Source of the DNA: Spinellus fusiger
Taxonomy: Eukaryota; Mucoromycota; Mucoromycetes; Mucorales; Phycomycetaceae
Direction: 5' to 3'
Length of the DNA stretch: 64,000 nucleotides
Assembly (NCBI GenBank): GCA_025094145.1
Contig: JALLLS010000076.1
Location: forward strand, 101,033 to 165,032
Below the pieces are notes generated by a model that was given only the letters and a program-made list of their open reading frames with translations, had not been told where the DNA came from and did not search any database. Of this stretch, positions 1 to 10,696 are shown in pieces. Position 1 is the first letter of the stretch; each line of letters begins with the position of its first letter. The position numbers and the translations under genes are program-made.

Positions 1-2602
1 GCAAGGAATAGAGGCTCGGGAAGTAGATGATGTATTCAACACTAATCCAGAGACTGCCCTTATGAACATCCAGCCAAAAATAAGGCCTGAGCTGAGACGA
101 GAAATGAACAAGACAAAAACAGTGCCTGTGGAAGAAGAGATTGAGGATGTTGATGGATTGCTCAAGTCAGAAGCACAGGAAGTGCCTGTCTTTCAGAAGC
201 CTCTATTGGAGGAGGAGGACAATGGACCCTTCACACTGTGGCTTTCTATTATTGAAGTCAAACACAATATATTTACTCTTCCACTTCGTCGCATGTGTTT
301 ATTAACATGGAGGGAGTTCCCAGTTCTACCGGAGATTGGGCTGTTTTCTCATGGAACCCCGTTTTCTGCTCATCTCCACCCAATGACAGAATCTTTTGAA
401 GTGGACAAGGAGACCATTCTACTCTTAACAGAATATAACTTCAAATCAGCTCTTGCCATCACTAACAAGGAGTTTATGTGCCCTGTCCGAGATACTCCCT
501 ATTTCCTGGTCCCTCTCATCACTGACCATTCAGCAGACATAGAAAAGACATTATCTGCCTGCAGAGAGAAGATAGACTGGGAAGAGATCAAGAGAACAGC
601 AGCCTATCAGTTTACAGCCATTGATCCCTCCTCAGAGACATTCTGTTTAAAGGATGCTATTGTCACAGATGCTGCTGATGGACATCGACCTTACTATGTA
701 GTTGAGGTGGCAAAACACATGCACCCCTTTTCTACTGTATCCGAGCAGGACACTGTACGAGAAATAGGCTTCACTACCTATGCGGATTTCTATAAAGAAG
801 TCCTGTCGCTGGAAGTGAGTATGCCTGATCAACCCATGTTGCGCGTGCAGAAGATCAACAGAACAATGAACTACTTGCAATACATCCATGGGAATCCACC
901 CAAAGTCAAGGCACGCACTGCTCAGTGGGTGATTCCTGAGTTCTGTCACCTCCATCCCATCAGTGCCAGCGTATACCAATCCCTCATACTGATTCCTTCG
1001 ATTACCACACGTGTTGATGCTTTTTTGCTGGTGCGTGAAGCAAGAGACCGCTATGCACTGCCCATTTATGATGTAATGATGCTTGAAGCCTATACCACTC
1101 CTTCTGCCAACATGAAGATGAACTATGAACGACTGGAGACACTCGGAGATTCTTTACTCAAGCTGATTGCTACCATTCGTCTCTATATCAACTTCCCTCT
1201 CTGCAATGAAGGTGAATTGCATTGTCTTCGTATCCGTGTGATTTGCAATCGTGCTCTTTACAGAGCAGCCAAACGCCTGCGTCTCTACCGCTATGTCACA
1301 AGTCACACCTTCAACAGACGGTATTGGCGTCCACATCATTTTGTTACTGCTAATGATACTATGGATACTCTGAAGGAAGTCAGAACCCACATGTTATCTG
1401 ACAAGACCCTTGCTGATGTTGTAGAAGCCAGTCTGGGGGCTGCTTACTTGGACACTGGACTGGAAGGAGGCTTACTTACTGCCATTGCCATGCAGATTCC
1501 ATTTGATGAGATACGTGAATGGAAGGACTTTATGCCGACGTACTTGAATAGTCGTAAATCGGTGCCTCCTCGTGCAGAAATCAAGGCTCTTCGATGTGTG
1601 AGTCTTCCTCGTGTGTATGAGCTCACAGGATACACCTTCCAGCAACCCCTGTTGGTAGTAGAGGCATTGACTCATGCGAGTCTGCCTAATTCCACTGCGC
1701 CTTGTTATCAGCGCCTGGAGTTCTTGGGAGATGCTATTCTCGATTTCCTTGTGATCCGGTATCTGTTTGAAAAGTACCCTGATTATGATCCTGGCATGAT
1801 TACTGAGATCAAGGATTCCTGTGTGAACAACCACGTCCTAGGCATTATTTGTATTGAGACAAGAATGCACACACACATCATTCATTACTCAAGCAGACTG
1901 ATCAAAGCGATTGAGGAATTTGATAGACAGGTACAAGACATGAAGAAGAGTGGAGAAGCTGTAGGAGAGTACTGGAGAGACATGAGTATTCCAAAAGTAC
2001 TGTCTGATATTGTAGAGAGTATGTTGGGAGCCGTATTTGTTGACTCTGGATTTGATATTCGCCCTGTGGAGGCACTCTTCAGACTGTGGATCCAGCCCAT
2101 CTTTGACGAATACGTTACGCCTGATAAAATCAAAATCCATCCATTGCGTAAGCTTACGACCGATTTACAAAAGTTTGGCTGTGAAGGGTTTATGTTACGG
2201 TAAGACATCCTTTCTGATCTTCATTCTTACTGACGCTTATTGTACAGCAACCACACTACAACAGGCACAGGTCCCACAAGTCAAAAGTGTGTTATTTTTC
2301 TTCATGAAAAGCCGTTAGCGTGTGGTGCTGGAGATAATGTCAAGGCTGCACGTCGTGCTGCTGCCCACAAGGCTAATCAACGTCTGGAGGATGAACCTGA
2401 ATTGTTGATGCGTATTTGCAACTGCAGTATTCACATGCGATATGTGCAAGAAGAAAAAGAAGAAGAAGAACGACTAGAGAAAGAACGACTAGAGAAAGAA
2501 GCAGAAGCAGAAGTAGAGGTGCAGATACAAGCAGAGGCAAAAGAACCAGTACAGGAAACAGTGCAGGAAACAGTGCAGGAACTCATTCAGGCTCAAGCAT
2601 AG
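1..2602 (+). CDS. dcl: Dicer ribonuclease, 3' part (5' end outside window)
   Basis: This is the C-terminal half of a Dicer, the RNase III enzyme that cuts long dsRNA into small RNAs. The frame is open from base 2, so the ATG at 62 is internal and the helicase half lies upstream. In order: a platform/PAZ-like region (about 600-1000), RNase IIIa (signature ERLETLGDSLLKL near 1130), RNase IIIb (QRLEFLGDAILDF near 1708), then a dsRNA-binding domain. A 48-nt intron (2200-2247) precedes the dsRBD exon 2248-2602; without splicing the frame stops at 2203. The dsRBD keeps the KAARRAAAHKA helix and is followed by a Glu-rich tail with VQET repeats. The acidic E and D residues of both RNase III signatures are present, so the visible part looks functional. 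COX6 follows about 180 bp downstream on the same strand. The family call is firm; which Dicer paralogue is not resolvable. Confidence 0.93.
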
Positions 2603-2782
2603 GTACAGGCATAACCTCAGAAAGAAGAAACAAGAAAGTGGATTAGTAAACCCAATCAAAATAGAAACTGAATAAATACCTAATGATAATGACGTCACAC
2701 TCTACCCATGCGGTAAAATTTTATTAGGGTTGTCCACTTTGTATTTTCTCATCTCTCTCTCCCTCTTTTTAACGTCTTCGTT

Positions 2783-3228
2783 ATGCTTCGTACTGCTTTC
2801 ACTGGTGTTGCCCGCGCAGTCACTGTTCGCTCTATGACTGCCAGACCTTCTATGGGTAAACACACTGCAACAGGCCATACTCTAATCTTATAGTCATGGG
2901 AAAGCGTCTCTACTCTGGCCATGAGGATGAGAGCTTTGAGGCCTACACCACTCGCTACGTCAAGTTCTTTGATGGTGTTGATGATCTATTTGAACTCCAG
3001 CGTGGACTCAACAACGCCTTTGCCTACGATCTTGTCCCCGCACCCACTGTAGTGGAGTCTGCCCTTAAGGCCGCTCGTCGTGTCAATGACTTTGCCACTG
3101 CTGTGCGTATCTTTGAAGGCTTGAGGGACAAGGTAGAGAATGACAAGCAGTACCAGCAATACCTGACAGAACTCGAGCCTCTCATGCAGGAATTGGGTGT
3201 CTCTACAATAGAAAACATGAAACTCTAA
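2783..3228 (+). CDS. COX6: Cytochrome c oxidase subunit 6 (subunit Va family)
   Basis: This is a small nuclear-encoded structural subunit of respiratory complex IV, on the matrix side of the inner mitochondrial membrane. Exons are 2783-2855 and 2894-3228. The 38-nt intron starts GTAAAC, has a CTAATC branch-like site and ends TTATAG; reading through it gives a stop, so splicing is required. The joined protein is about 135 aa, close to the family size. The N-terminus (MLRTAFTGVARAVTVRSM) is basic, hydroxylated and lacks acidic residues, as expected for a mitochondrial presequence. The mature part has the subunit Va/COX6 pattern: YTTRYVKFFDGVDDLFELQR, then PAPTVVESALKAARRVNDF and a helical C-terminus. 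It lies between Dicer and the m-AAA protease, all on the same strand. Confidence 0.92.
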
Positions 3229-3613
3229 ATCATCATGCGAATAAAAAGCATGACCTTTCTTATAGGACAGAAAGCTGAGTGAGTGACGTTCAGATAGATA
3301 GATAGATAGATAGAGAAGAGAGAGATCTAGAGAGAGTAGAGAGAGAGAAAAGAGACAAGTATAAATGTGTGTAAATGCCTGTCAATGTATGCGTTGGGTG
3401 GAGTGGGTGGGCTTCACTTTTCTCAAGAGAATTACATTTCTATTTTGGGCACTTGGTTGCATTGTTTATAGTGACTGTCTTTTATCGTCAGCAAGGGTTG
3501 CTCAAGTATGAACAATAACGCGTAATGTGACGCAATTTATTGGTGGCTGGCATTGAACTCTCTATTTATTGTGTTAATCTACAGAAAAGGGGGCAGGAAG
3601 CTCCTACTCTACC
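3229..3613. other. Intergenic region with GATA and GA simple repeats
   Basis: No gene is seen. A short (GATA)n run at about 3290-3314 continues into GA-rich sequence to about 3360. The second half would hold the promoter of the downstream protease gene; no specific element can be assigned. Confidence 0.6.
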
Positions 3614-5966
3614 ATGCTTTCACGCCTTGGACAGATCGGTCAACGATCAGCAAAAGAACACACTCTTTCCTCTCTGGGGCGTCCGTGCTTCCAGAAAGCC
3701 ACTCTTACTAGACGCACTCTTCGTCAATACTCTTCTGGAAAGGAGCCAAAACACGAGGGCCCAAAAGATACCGACAAGCCCTTCAACATCCCCAAAGGGT
3801 TCGGAGGTTTCTTTGGTAAGAAGGCTCCCTTACCCCCCAGCCCAAGACAGGTGGTAGAGGAAGCCGCCAAGAAGCATCAACACAACACTTCCAATAACAT
3901 TCCTAAACCCCCTCTTTCCAACAAGAGCGGCGGCAACAATAACAGCAGCCTACCACCTGAAATCAATGCCAACACTCTGTTAGCAAGTGCAGCCATTGGG
4001 TGGCTTACATGGAAACTCCTTGCTCCTGGGGATAACTCACGAGAAATCACTTGGCAGTCATTTAGAAACCAGTTACTTGACAGAGGTCTTGTTGAGAAGC
4101 TTGTGGTGCTTAACCGTAATGTGGTGCGTGTCTATCTGAACACAGCTGCCAATGGACTGGGAACACCCCAGCAGAGCTTCTACTTTACGATTGGATCAGT
4201 CGAGAGCTTTGATAGAAAGCTGGAGTCAGCACAGAATGATTTGGGAATCCCCTCCAACGAGCGTATTCCAGTGACCTACAGAGATGAAATCAGTCTCGGC
4301 AGCACTCTTCTGCACTTTGCCCCCACGCTTATTCTTGTGGGTGTCCTCTACTACATGGCCAAAAAGGGTCCCGGTGGCGCAGGACAGGGAGGCATCTTTG
4401 GTATTGGCAAGAGCAAGGCCAAGCTGTTCAACCAGGAACAGGATGTCAAGATCAAATTTAAGGATGTGGCAGGCGCAGATGAGGCCAAGGAGGAGATCAT
4501 GGAGTTTGTCAAGTTCCTCAAGAATCCTGCCTTGTATGAGCGTCTCGGAGCCACAATTCCAAAGGGTGCTATTCTATCAGGTCCTCCTGGTACAGGAAAA
4601 ACCCTGCTGGCCAAGGCCACTGCGGGAGAGGCAGGTGTGCCCTTTTTGAGTGTGTCTGGCTCCGAGTTTGTGGAGATGTTTGTGGGTGTGGGTCCTTCTC
4701 GTGTCCGTGATTTGTTTGCCACTGCCAAGAAGAATGCTCCCTGTATCATCTTTGTCGATGAGATTGATGCTATTGGAAAGGCCCGTGGAAAGGGAGGTCA
4801 GATGGGTGGCAATGATGAGCGAGAGAGTACATTGAATCAGTTGTTGGTGGAGATGGACGGATTTGCCTCCAACCAGCATGTTGTGGTATTGGCAGGCACC
4901 AATCGTCCTGATGTATTGGATCCTGCCTTGATACGTCCTGGTCGCTTTGATCGTCACATTGCCATTGATCGTCCTGATATTGCGGGTCGTGCTCAGATCT
5001 TCCTTGTCCATCTTAAGCCTATCAAGACAAATGAAGACACTGAAGCCCTGTCTCGTAAATTAGCAGCACTGACGCCTGGATTCTCGGGTGCTGACATCCA
5101 CAATGTATGCAATGAGGCTGCCTTGATTGCTGCCCGTTACCACAAGGATGATGTCCAGGAAGTGGATTTTGAACAGGCCATTGAGCGTGTGATTGCTGGT
5201 TTGGAGAAGAAATCCCGTGTCTTGTCTCCTGAAGAAAAGAAGACAGTGGCTTACCATGAAGCAGGCCATGCAGTGGCAGGATGGTATTTACAGCACGCAG
5301 ATCCCTTGTTGAAGGTGTCGATTATTCCTCGTGGTGTGGGTGCCCTTGGCTATGCTCAGTACCTGCCCAAGGACCAATATTTGTATTCTGAGAAGCAGTT
5401 GTTGGATCGTATGTGCATGACATTGGGAGGCCGTGTGTCTGAGCAGCTGTTCTTTGATACGATTACCACGGGTGCTAGTGATGATCTGCAAAAGGTCACC
5501 AAGATAGCCTATGCTCAAGTCACAGCCTATGGAATGAATGCAAAAGTGGGTGCACTGTCTTTCCATGATCCTTCCCAAGAGCAGCAATTCCAAAAGCCCT
5601 ACTCTGAGAAGACAGGGGCACTAATCGATGACGAGGCACGCCAACTTGTTGCAGACGCCTACACACGCACATTGAATCTTTTGACGGAGAAGAGGGAAGA
5701 TGTGGAAAAGGTGGCCAAACTTCTTTTGGAGAAGGAGGTGATTACTCGTGAAGATGTTGAGAATTTGTTAGGCAAACGGCCTTTTGTAGAGAAGACAGTG
5801 TATGACGAGTATGTTCGCAAAAAGGTAACAAGAAACAAAAGGGGGAATGTATATAGGGAAGACTTGGGTTAACTCACTCCTCTTCTTCAAACGATAGACC
5901 ATCTCTCCTCCTCCTTTTTCAGATGACACACCCAAACCCACTGTGGAGGACACTCCTTCATCATAG
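3614..5966 (+). CDS. AFG3: Mitochondrial m-AAA protease subunit (AFG3-like)
   Basis: This is an ATP-dependent zinc metalloprotease of the inner mitochondrial membrane, with its active site in the matrix; it degrades unassembled membrane proteins and processes precursors. A basic presequence ([12 protein letters not shown], then RRTLRQYSS) is followed by a G/K/P-rich linker. Two membrane segments lie near residues 118-137 and 231-250. The AAA module has Walker A GPPGTGKT at 323-330, Walker [13 protein letters not shown] and a second-region-of-homology RPGRFDR. The zinc site is HEAGH at 548-552. The long exon could end at a stop at 5872, but a donor at 5868 joined to 5923 (55-nt intron) gives an acidic [10 protein letters not shown] tail ending at 5966, which looks more like the family. 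It resembles yeast Afg3 more than Yta12 around the FTIGS region. It converges tail-to-tail with UTP15, with 89 bp between stops. Confidence 0.93.
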
Positions 5967-6055
5967 ACTCTATCTCTATTCTTTCTCTATAGTTCTTATA
6001 TATTTCTTTCTTTTTTTTATATCTATGTATATTAAAATAAAAGGTGTGCTTTTTC

Positions 6056-7795
6056 TTATACAGCAGTACGGGTAGATGGGGACATGGCGGCATGGCTGCT
6101 AATACCAGAGCGAGCAAATAACATATCCAGTGCAGCAATGGTCTGTGTAAGATCCTTTTGGAATTTAATCTCTTGTTTAACTTTGTTCTGTAGTTGCTTC
6201 ATAAGATCATCGATCAAGGGGGATTGGCCAAACACAGGTGTATAAACATCTAACACAGTAAGTATCTCCAAAGGGGACACTCTTTACCTACCAATTACAA
6301 CATCTGACACATCCACCAATAGATTTGTATACCGAGGATGGTTAATGTTCTTAACGATAAAACGCACCAGTGGCTCGAGAGAAACATCATCTCTGCCTGT
6401 AATGGCTGCTTTGAGTCCGTCTCTGTGGATAAGCTCCTGTAACAGAGCCACCACCACAGCTGCTGACCGGGTGCTTATTCTTAACACCTCATCCAATGCA
6501 TTTCCATATTGGAACTTCTTCAGATGGGTGTCGTATTTGGTGAGTTTGTTGCGTCGTACTTGTTCTACTGCAAAATCATCCTGTGCTGCCTGATTCGACT
6601 GTCCACGCATAAAGTATTTGTAGGTGCCGCCCCGAATGTAGCTCTCCTGCTTCTTCTTCACAACTGTTTCTGATGTCTTGGCCTGACGCTGACGAATCGA
6701 CAAGAGTCCATTGGCCATACCAGCCACCAAATGTGTGTCGTTGGGAGAGAGGGCTACACTAAGGACAGGTGCAGGGTACTTTACACTGTAGACCACCTTG
6801 TAGTCCTCTACATTGTACACTTTGACATGATGGTCCAGAGAACCCGTCACCAACCGTGAAGCAGAACCATCAAAACACATGCTGGTGATTGTCTTTTGGT
6901 GGTTGGACACTTCATGCATACATCTTCCGCCTGATAATAAATCCCATACTTTGAGTGTAGGCCCACCAGCAGACACAATGGCTCCTCCTCCAGGGTACAT
7001 CAACACACTCTCCACAGGTGCACCGTGGCGCATGGTCATAACACACTCATTCTGTCGCATATCCCATAACCGTACTGTGTGATCGTAAGAACCTGTTAAT
7101 ATCAGATTGGGGTTGTCGTTGCTGACAAGTCCAGTGCGCACATAATCGTCATGGTCCCGGAATACATTGACACTGGTCTCGCTAGGAATATCCCAGATTC
7201 TTACAGTGCAATCATCGGATGCTGAGAGAATGTTGGTCTTTTGAGCAGAGAACTGAGCCACATGCACAGGCCTTTGTGTAGTATACAAGACAATGTCATC
7301 AGCAACAGATAAAAGGACAGAGGCGTCAGTAAGAAGGAAAAGGGGGGGCTTACATGGTGTGTTCTTTGAATGTACGGAGAATAGCACGAGAATTGACATC
7401 GAACAACTGAACAAGACCTGTGCCATCACCAGCTACCAGCAGTTTGCCATCAGGGCGGAAACATGCTGAATAGGCGATATCTTTAAACCGTGAAATGGTC
7501 TTTTTGGGTTGGTGTGTCTTTGAAGAGTATATTTGTACGCGTGCTGAAGCCGTTACAGCAAAGTCATGGGGTGTCACTGGTGAGAAATAGATAGAAGAGA
7601 CACTGGCATATTCTTTAATAAGGATGGGTGACTGGTTTGAGTGAGATAATGCCACCGAGAAAAGAAGATATATATATAAATACAAAAGGGAGATGAGGGA
7701 CTTACTTTAAATTTTTTCCAGTATCTTGACTCTGAAGACTTTTTTGATAATGACTTTGAGTACTTTTTCACAATGACTTTTTGATAGTCTGCCAT
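6056..7795 (-). CDS. UTP15: U3 snoRNP protein UTP15 (WD40, SSU processome)
   Basis: This is a component of the t-UTP/UTP-A subcomplex of the small-subunit processome; it binds nascent pre-rRNA in the nucleolus and is needed for 18S rRNA maturation. Exons on the minus strand: 7795-7706, 7631-7354, 7271-6292, 6249-6056. Together they give 513 aa, essentially the length of yeast and human Utp15. The start (MADYQKVIVKKY) is typical of the family. WD40 repeats fill residues ~35-310 (for example ILSASDDCTVRIWD, LILTGSYDHTVRLWD), followed by the all-helical UTP15 C-terminal domain ending near VVIDVYTPVFGQ. That last motif only appears when the donor at 6291 is used. The upstream region faces NOP2, another ribosome-assembly gene, in a divergent arrangement. 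Confidence 0.94.
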
Positions 7796-7971
7796 GGCTA
7801 AGAGGAAAAGTGTAGGCACAAACAAAAGGAGGGAGACGGTTGTGCGGGAAAGGAAAACAGAGCCAAATTTTTTATTTCTTTTGTGTTTTAGGAAAAGTGT
7901 GACTTTAGGAAGTTCAAGTCACAAGAGTCAAAGTGGTGGAGGGGAGTTGGGTGGGGAGGTGGGTGGAGAGG

Positions 7972-8656
7972 TACACACCAGGATATCTTTAGGATATAAA
8001 AGGAAATAGTCGAACTACAATTGTTTAAAAATGACATTGATTTGAAAAGGAGCAAAAATAAATTGATGTATTCATGTTAGTTCTTAAATAAAGATTATTA
8101 TGTAGATTTACCTGTAAATATCTGAATCACATAGGAAACCACCTTTGATGTGGTGATATATAATATGAATACAAATATATATTCTTTTCTACAGAATGGA
8201 GCTGGTCGGTGGAGACTGTTTAAACACTCTTCTGCAATTGTATAGATATTCTTTGATGCATTCACATCTCTGTTCCAAACAATTCCACAACTTTGGCAAG
8301 CGTGGATAGTGTTGAAATTTATGAATACCTCAGTGAGGATATTTGTGTTATAAGTGTGGCAGATCTTGAGAACAAAAATAAGAGTAACTGTTAGAAGAGC
8401 TTTTCATATTGGGTGGGAGGTCAATCATGTTTACATTTGATGTAAGGAACTCATCGACATCAACCACAAGAAAATCTCCATCCTTTTGTCTCTTTTTTTC
8501 AATGATTGATATAACACTCTTGGCAAACCAACACAATAACCTTTGAACTTGGCAGCATCTTTTACCTTTACTCCTGTGCCATAAGCAATTACAGGCAGTT
8601 TGGCAGGATCATACTCTAATCTTTTTAGGTGCCAATGCCCCTTTTCACTACACACC
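7972..8656. repeat. Left arm of a 685-bp inverted repeat
   Basis: This segment is the reverse complement of 9869-10553, with paired coordinates summing to 18525 along the stretches checked, so no indels. Two mismatches are seen, both in the innermost 15 bp (8644/9881 and 8648/9877). The outer end begins TACACACCAGG. The arm carries a dead Fanzor C-terminal half on the minus strand. A related ~37-nt motif (TA, CACACC, GGATATAAAAGG) recurs at the inner end, about 8649-8688, in the same orientation as at 7972-8010. Confidence 0.93.
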
Positions 8657-8781
8657 CAAATATTTTTGGGATATAAAAGGAAATATCCTGAGAATAAAAT
8701 CGCAATATTCTTATGATTGGCTAATGTGTTTAAAAATGCTTTTTCGCTGTCTAAATGATCAATTTCAAACTCTAGTTGCCT
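8098..8781 (-). pseudogene. Fanzor (eukaryotic TnpB-like RNA-guided nuclease) remnant, left copy
   Basis: This is a broken C-terminal half of a Fanzor/TnpB protein, the transposon-encoded RNA-guided DNA nuclease family. Read on the minus strand from 8781: a frame with KGHWHLKRLEYD, VIAYGTG and FKGYCVGLPRVLYQSLKKR; then a frameshift at a seven-A run; then VVDVDEFLTS, matching the family's DEYxTS segment before the zinc ribbon; then stops and another frameshift; then CQSCG followed by WNRDVNASKNI, which matches the RuvC-III aspartate motif (RDvNAAkNI); then HRPAPF. No RuvC-I aspartate region is visible. The frameshifts are identical to those of the right copy. About 46 residues remain open upstream of the arm boundary, unlike the sequence upstream of the right copy. 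It is non-functional as read. Confidence 0.75.
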
Positions 8782-9710
8782 ATTTTAGCAATCACTATTG
8801 ACTTTGCAATTAAAAAGTATAGAATTGGCTGTAAAGAGAAGAAATAGAACAAGAATCACCTCAAAATTACAACTCAGTCACTACATTTATTGTTTAACAT
8901 AATTTGTTATCCTTAGGCCCATAGTATTTGTAGTATGACACTGCTTAAGAAAGATGTATTACAGAACATACACTGAATTAACTCTAGTCATCATTTTCCA
9001 TAAAACAGAACCAAGCTTACTTGTGTTGAGAAAAGTATATCCATTCATTGACTCAGTATTCATAATCACCTCAATTATCTCATTGTAACTGGTATTAATG
9101 GTGGTGCTTAATGAGAACCAAGTATTGTTTCTAATACTGAACTTTAGGCTCAAGGCAAATAGAGTGTGAATTGTTTGGTTTGTGAATTGTATGAGTGGAG
9201 GCTGGTGTATACATCACCATAATAATAGATGAAAGATTATTCGTTTTGATAATCCCCTCCTTTTGCTATTTTCCACACTACCCATACAACTTAACACCCA
9301 AGCACTTGTCAAGATGAGCATAACTAAACAAGTTAATGTGCTATTATTAACAAATAAAAACAATAGATGGAGGTGATAGACACTACCAAAGACTATTCTA
9401 GTGATAAAAAGATAAGCAGTGTCTTCATCTGGGCTTGAGCTCATTGTAATCCACAAGACACTTATTGTATTGTTATTAGGCAAGCAAAGACTCCTTTCAA
9501 GTCAGTACCAAGTAGTTTTCTATACTGTCTAGGGTGTCTAGGGTATACTCCTGAGCATATTTATCTATATCCCAAGGATAGATTATTATAATGTTGGGAT
9601 GTAGATTCTATTGCAATGAGGGTAATATACTTAGGCAGTAGCTATAGTCATACTATACTATTAGCTATACTATTACAATAAACAATTTTATTCATAAACA
9701 ATATATTCTA
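8782..9710. other. Unique spacer between the inverted arms
   Basis: This is AT-rich DNA between the two Fanzor remnants. Only short ORFs without recognisable motifs are present on either strand. It forms most of the loop of the palindrome and may be older transposon or intergenic sequence. No feature can be supported here. Confidence 0.5.
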
Positions 9711-10427
9711 TTGATAATACAATTTGATATTAAGGTATCCACAAAGAGAAATAATTATTTGGATATCCGCAAACCTTTTGATTTTAAACACAGTACGATA
9801 AAAGGGCAAAATATTTTCGGTCTTAAAAGGAAGGAAGTATCACCGCTTAGAAGCCAGAAAAATCTCCTGGTGTGTAATGAGAAGGGGCATTGGCACCTAA
9901 AAAGATTAGAGTATGATCCTGCCAAACTGCCTGTAATTGCTTATGGCACAGGAGTAAAGGTAAAAGATGCTGCCAAGTTCAAAGGTTATTGTGTTGGTTT
10001 GCCAAGAGTGTTATATCAATCATTGAAAAAAAGAGACAAAAGGATGGAGATTTTCTTGTGGTTGATGTCGATGAGTTCCTTACATCAAATGTAAACATGA
10101 TTGACCTCCCACCCAATATGAAAAGCTCTTCTAACAGTTACTCTTATTTTTGTTCTCAAGATCTGCCACACTTATAACACAAATATCCTCACTGAGGTAT
10201 TCATAAATTTCAACACTATCCACGCTTGCCAAAGTTGTGGAATTGTTTGGAACAGAGATGTGAATGCATCAAAGAATATCTATACAATTGCAGAAGAGTG
10301 TTTAAACAGTCTCCACCGACCAGCTCCATTCTGTAGAAAAGAATATATATTTGTATTCATATTATATATCACCACATCAAAGGTGGTTTCCTATGTGATT
10401 CAGATATTTACAGGTAAATCTACATAA
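9711..10427 (+). pseudogene. Fanzor (eukaryotic TnpB-like) remnant, right copy
   Basis: This is the inverted partner of the left remnant. A 127-codon frame starts at 9711 and runs through VCNEKGHWHLKRLEYD and VIAYGTG to LYQSLKKR; it then shifts frame at the A-run near 10027 into DGDFLVVDVDEFLTS, and shifts again to a frame from about 10185 with the zinc-ribbon CQSCG (first Cys codon 10227) and NRDVNASKNI (Arg-Asp at 10254-10259), ending at 10425-10427. Sequence upstream of the arm (about 9711-9868) differs from that of the left copy at nucleotide level, but both converge on an N-[IL]-x-V-C-x-E-K-G-H-W-H junction. The second Cys pair of the ribbon and the N-terminal catalytic Asp cannot be seen. 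It points away from the left copy and toward NOP2. Confidence 0.76.
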
Positions 10428-10553
10428 TAATCTTTATTTAAGAACTAACATGAATACATCAATTTATTTTTGCTCCTTTTCAAATCAATGTCATTTTTAA
10501 ACAATTGTAGTTCGACTATTTCCTTTTATATCCTAAAGATATCCTGGTGTGTA
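9869..10553. repeat. Right arm of the 685-bp inverted repeat
   Basis: This is the reverse complement of 7972-8656. The outer end reads GATATCCTGGTGTGTA at 10538-10553. If the flanking TA dinucleotides are target duplications, the arms would begin CACACC on both sides, a Tc1/mariner-like arrangement; this is inference only. The whole unit 7972-10553 (2582 bp) could fold into a hairpin with a 1.2-kb loop. Confidence 0.93.
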
Positions 10554-10696
10554 AAGAATCAGTGGCTCATTCAGACTTAAAAACAAAAGAGGAACAGAGA
10601 ATTACAAGCCACACATCTCCCAAGAGTGACAGTCAATTCTCTATTCTACCTCAAAGCGCATCCTTTTTCCTTGTTTTCACACCTTTTCACTTTAAC

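Noticed and set aside
10547..10696. In-frame upstream extension of NOP2 exon 1
   Set aside because: It is not NOP2-like, begins inside the transposon arm and lacks an ATG; the ATG at 10697 gives the conserved start.
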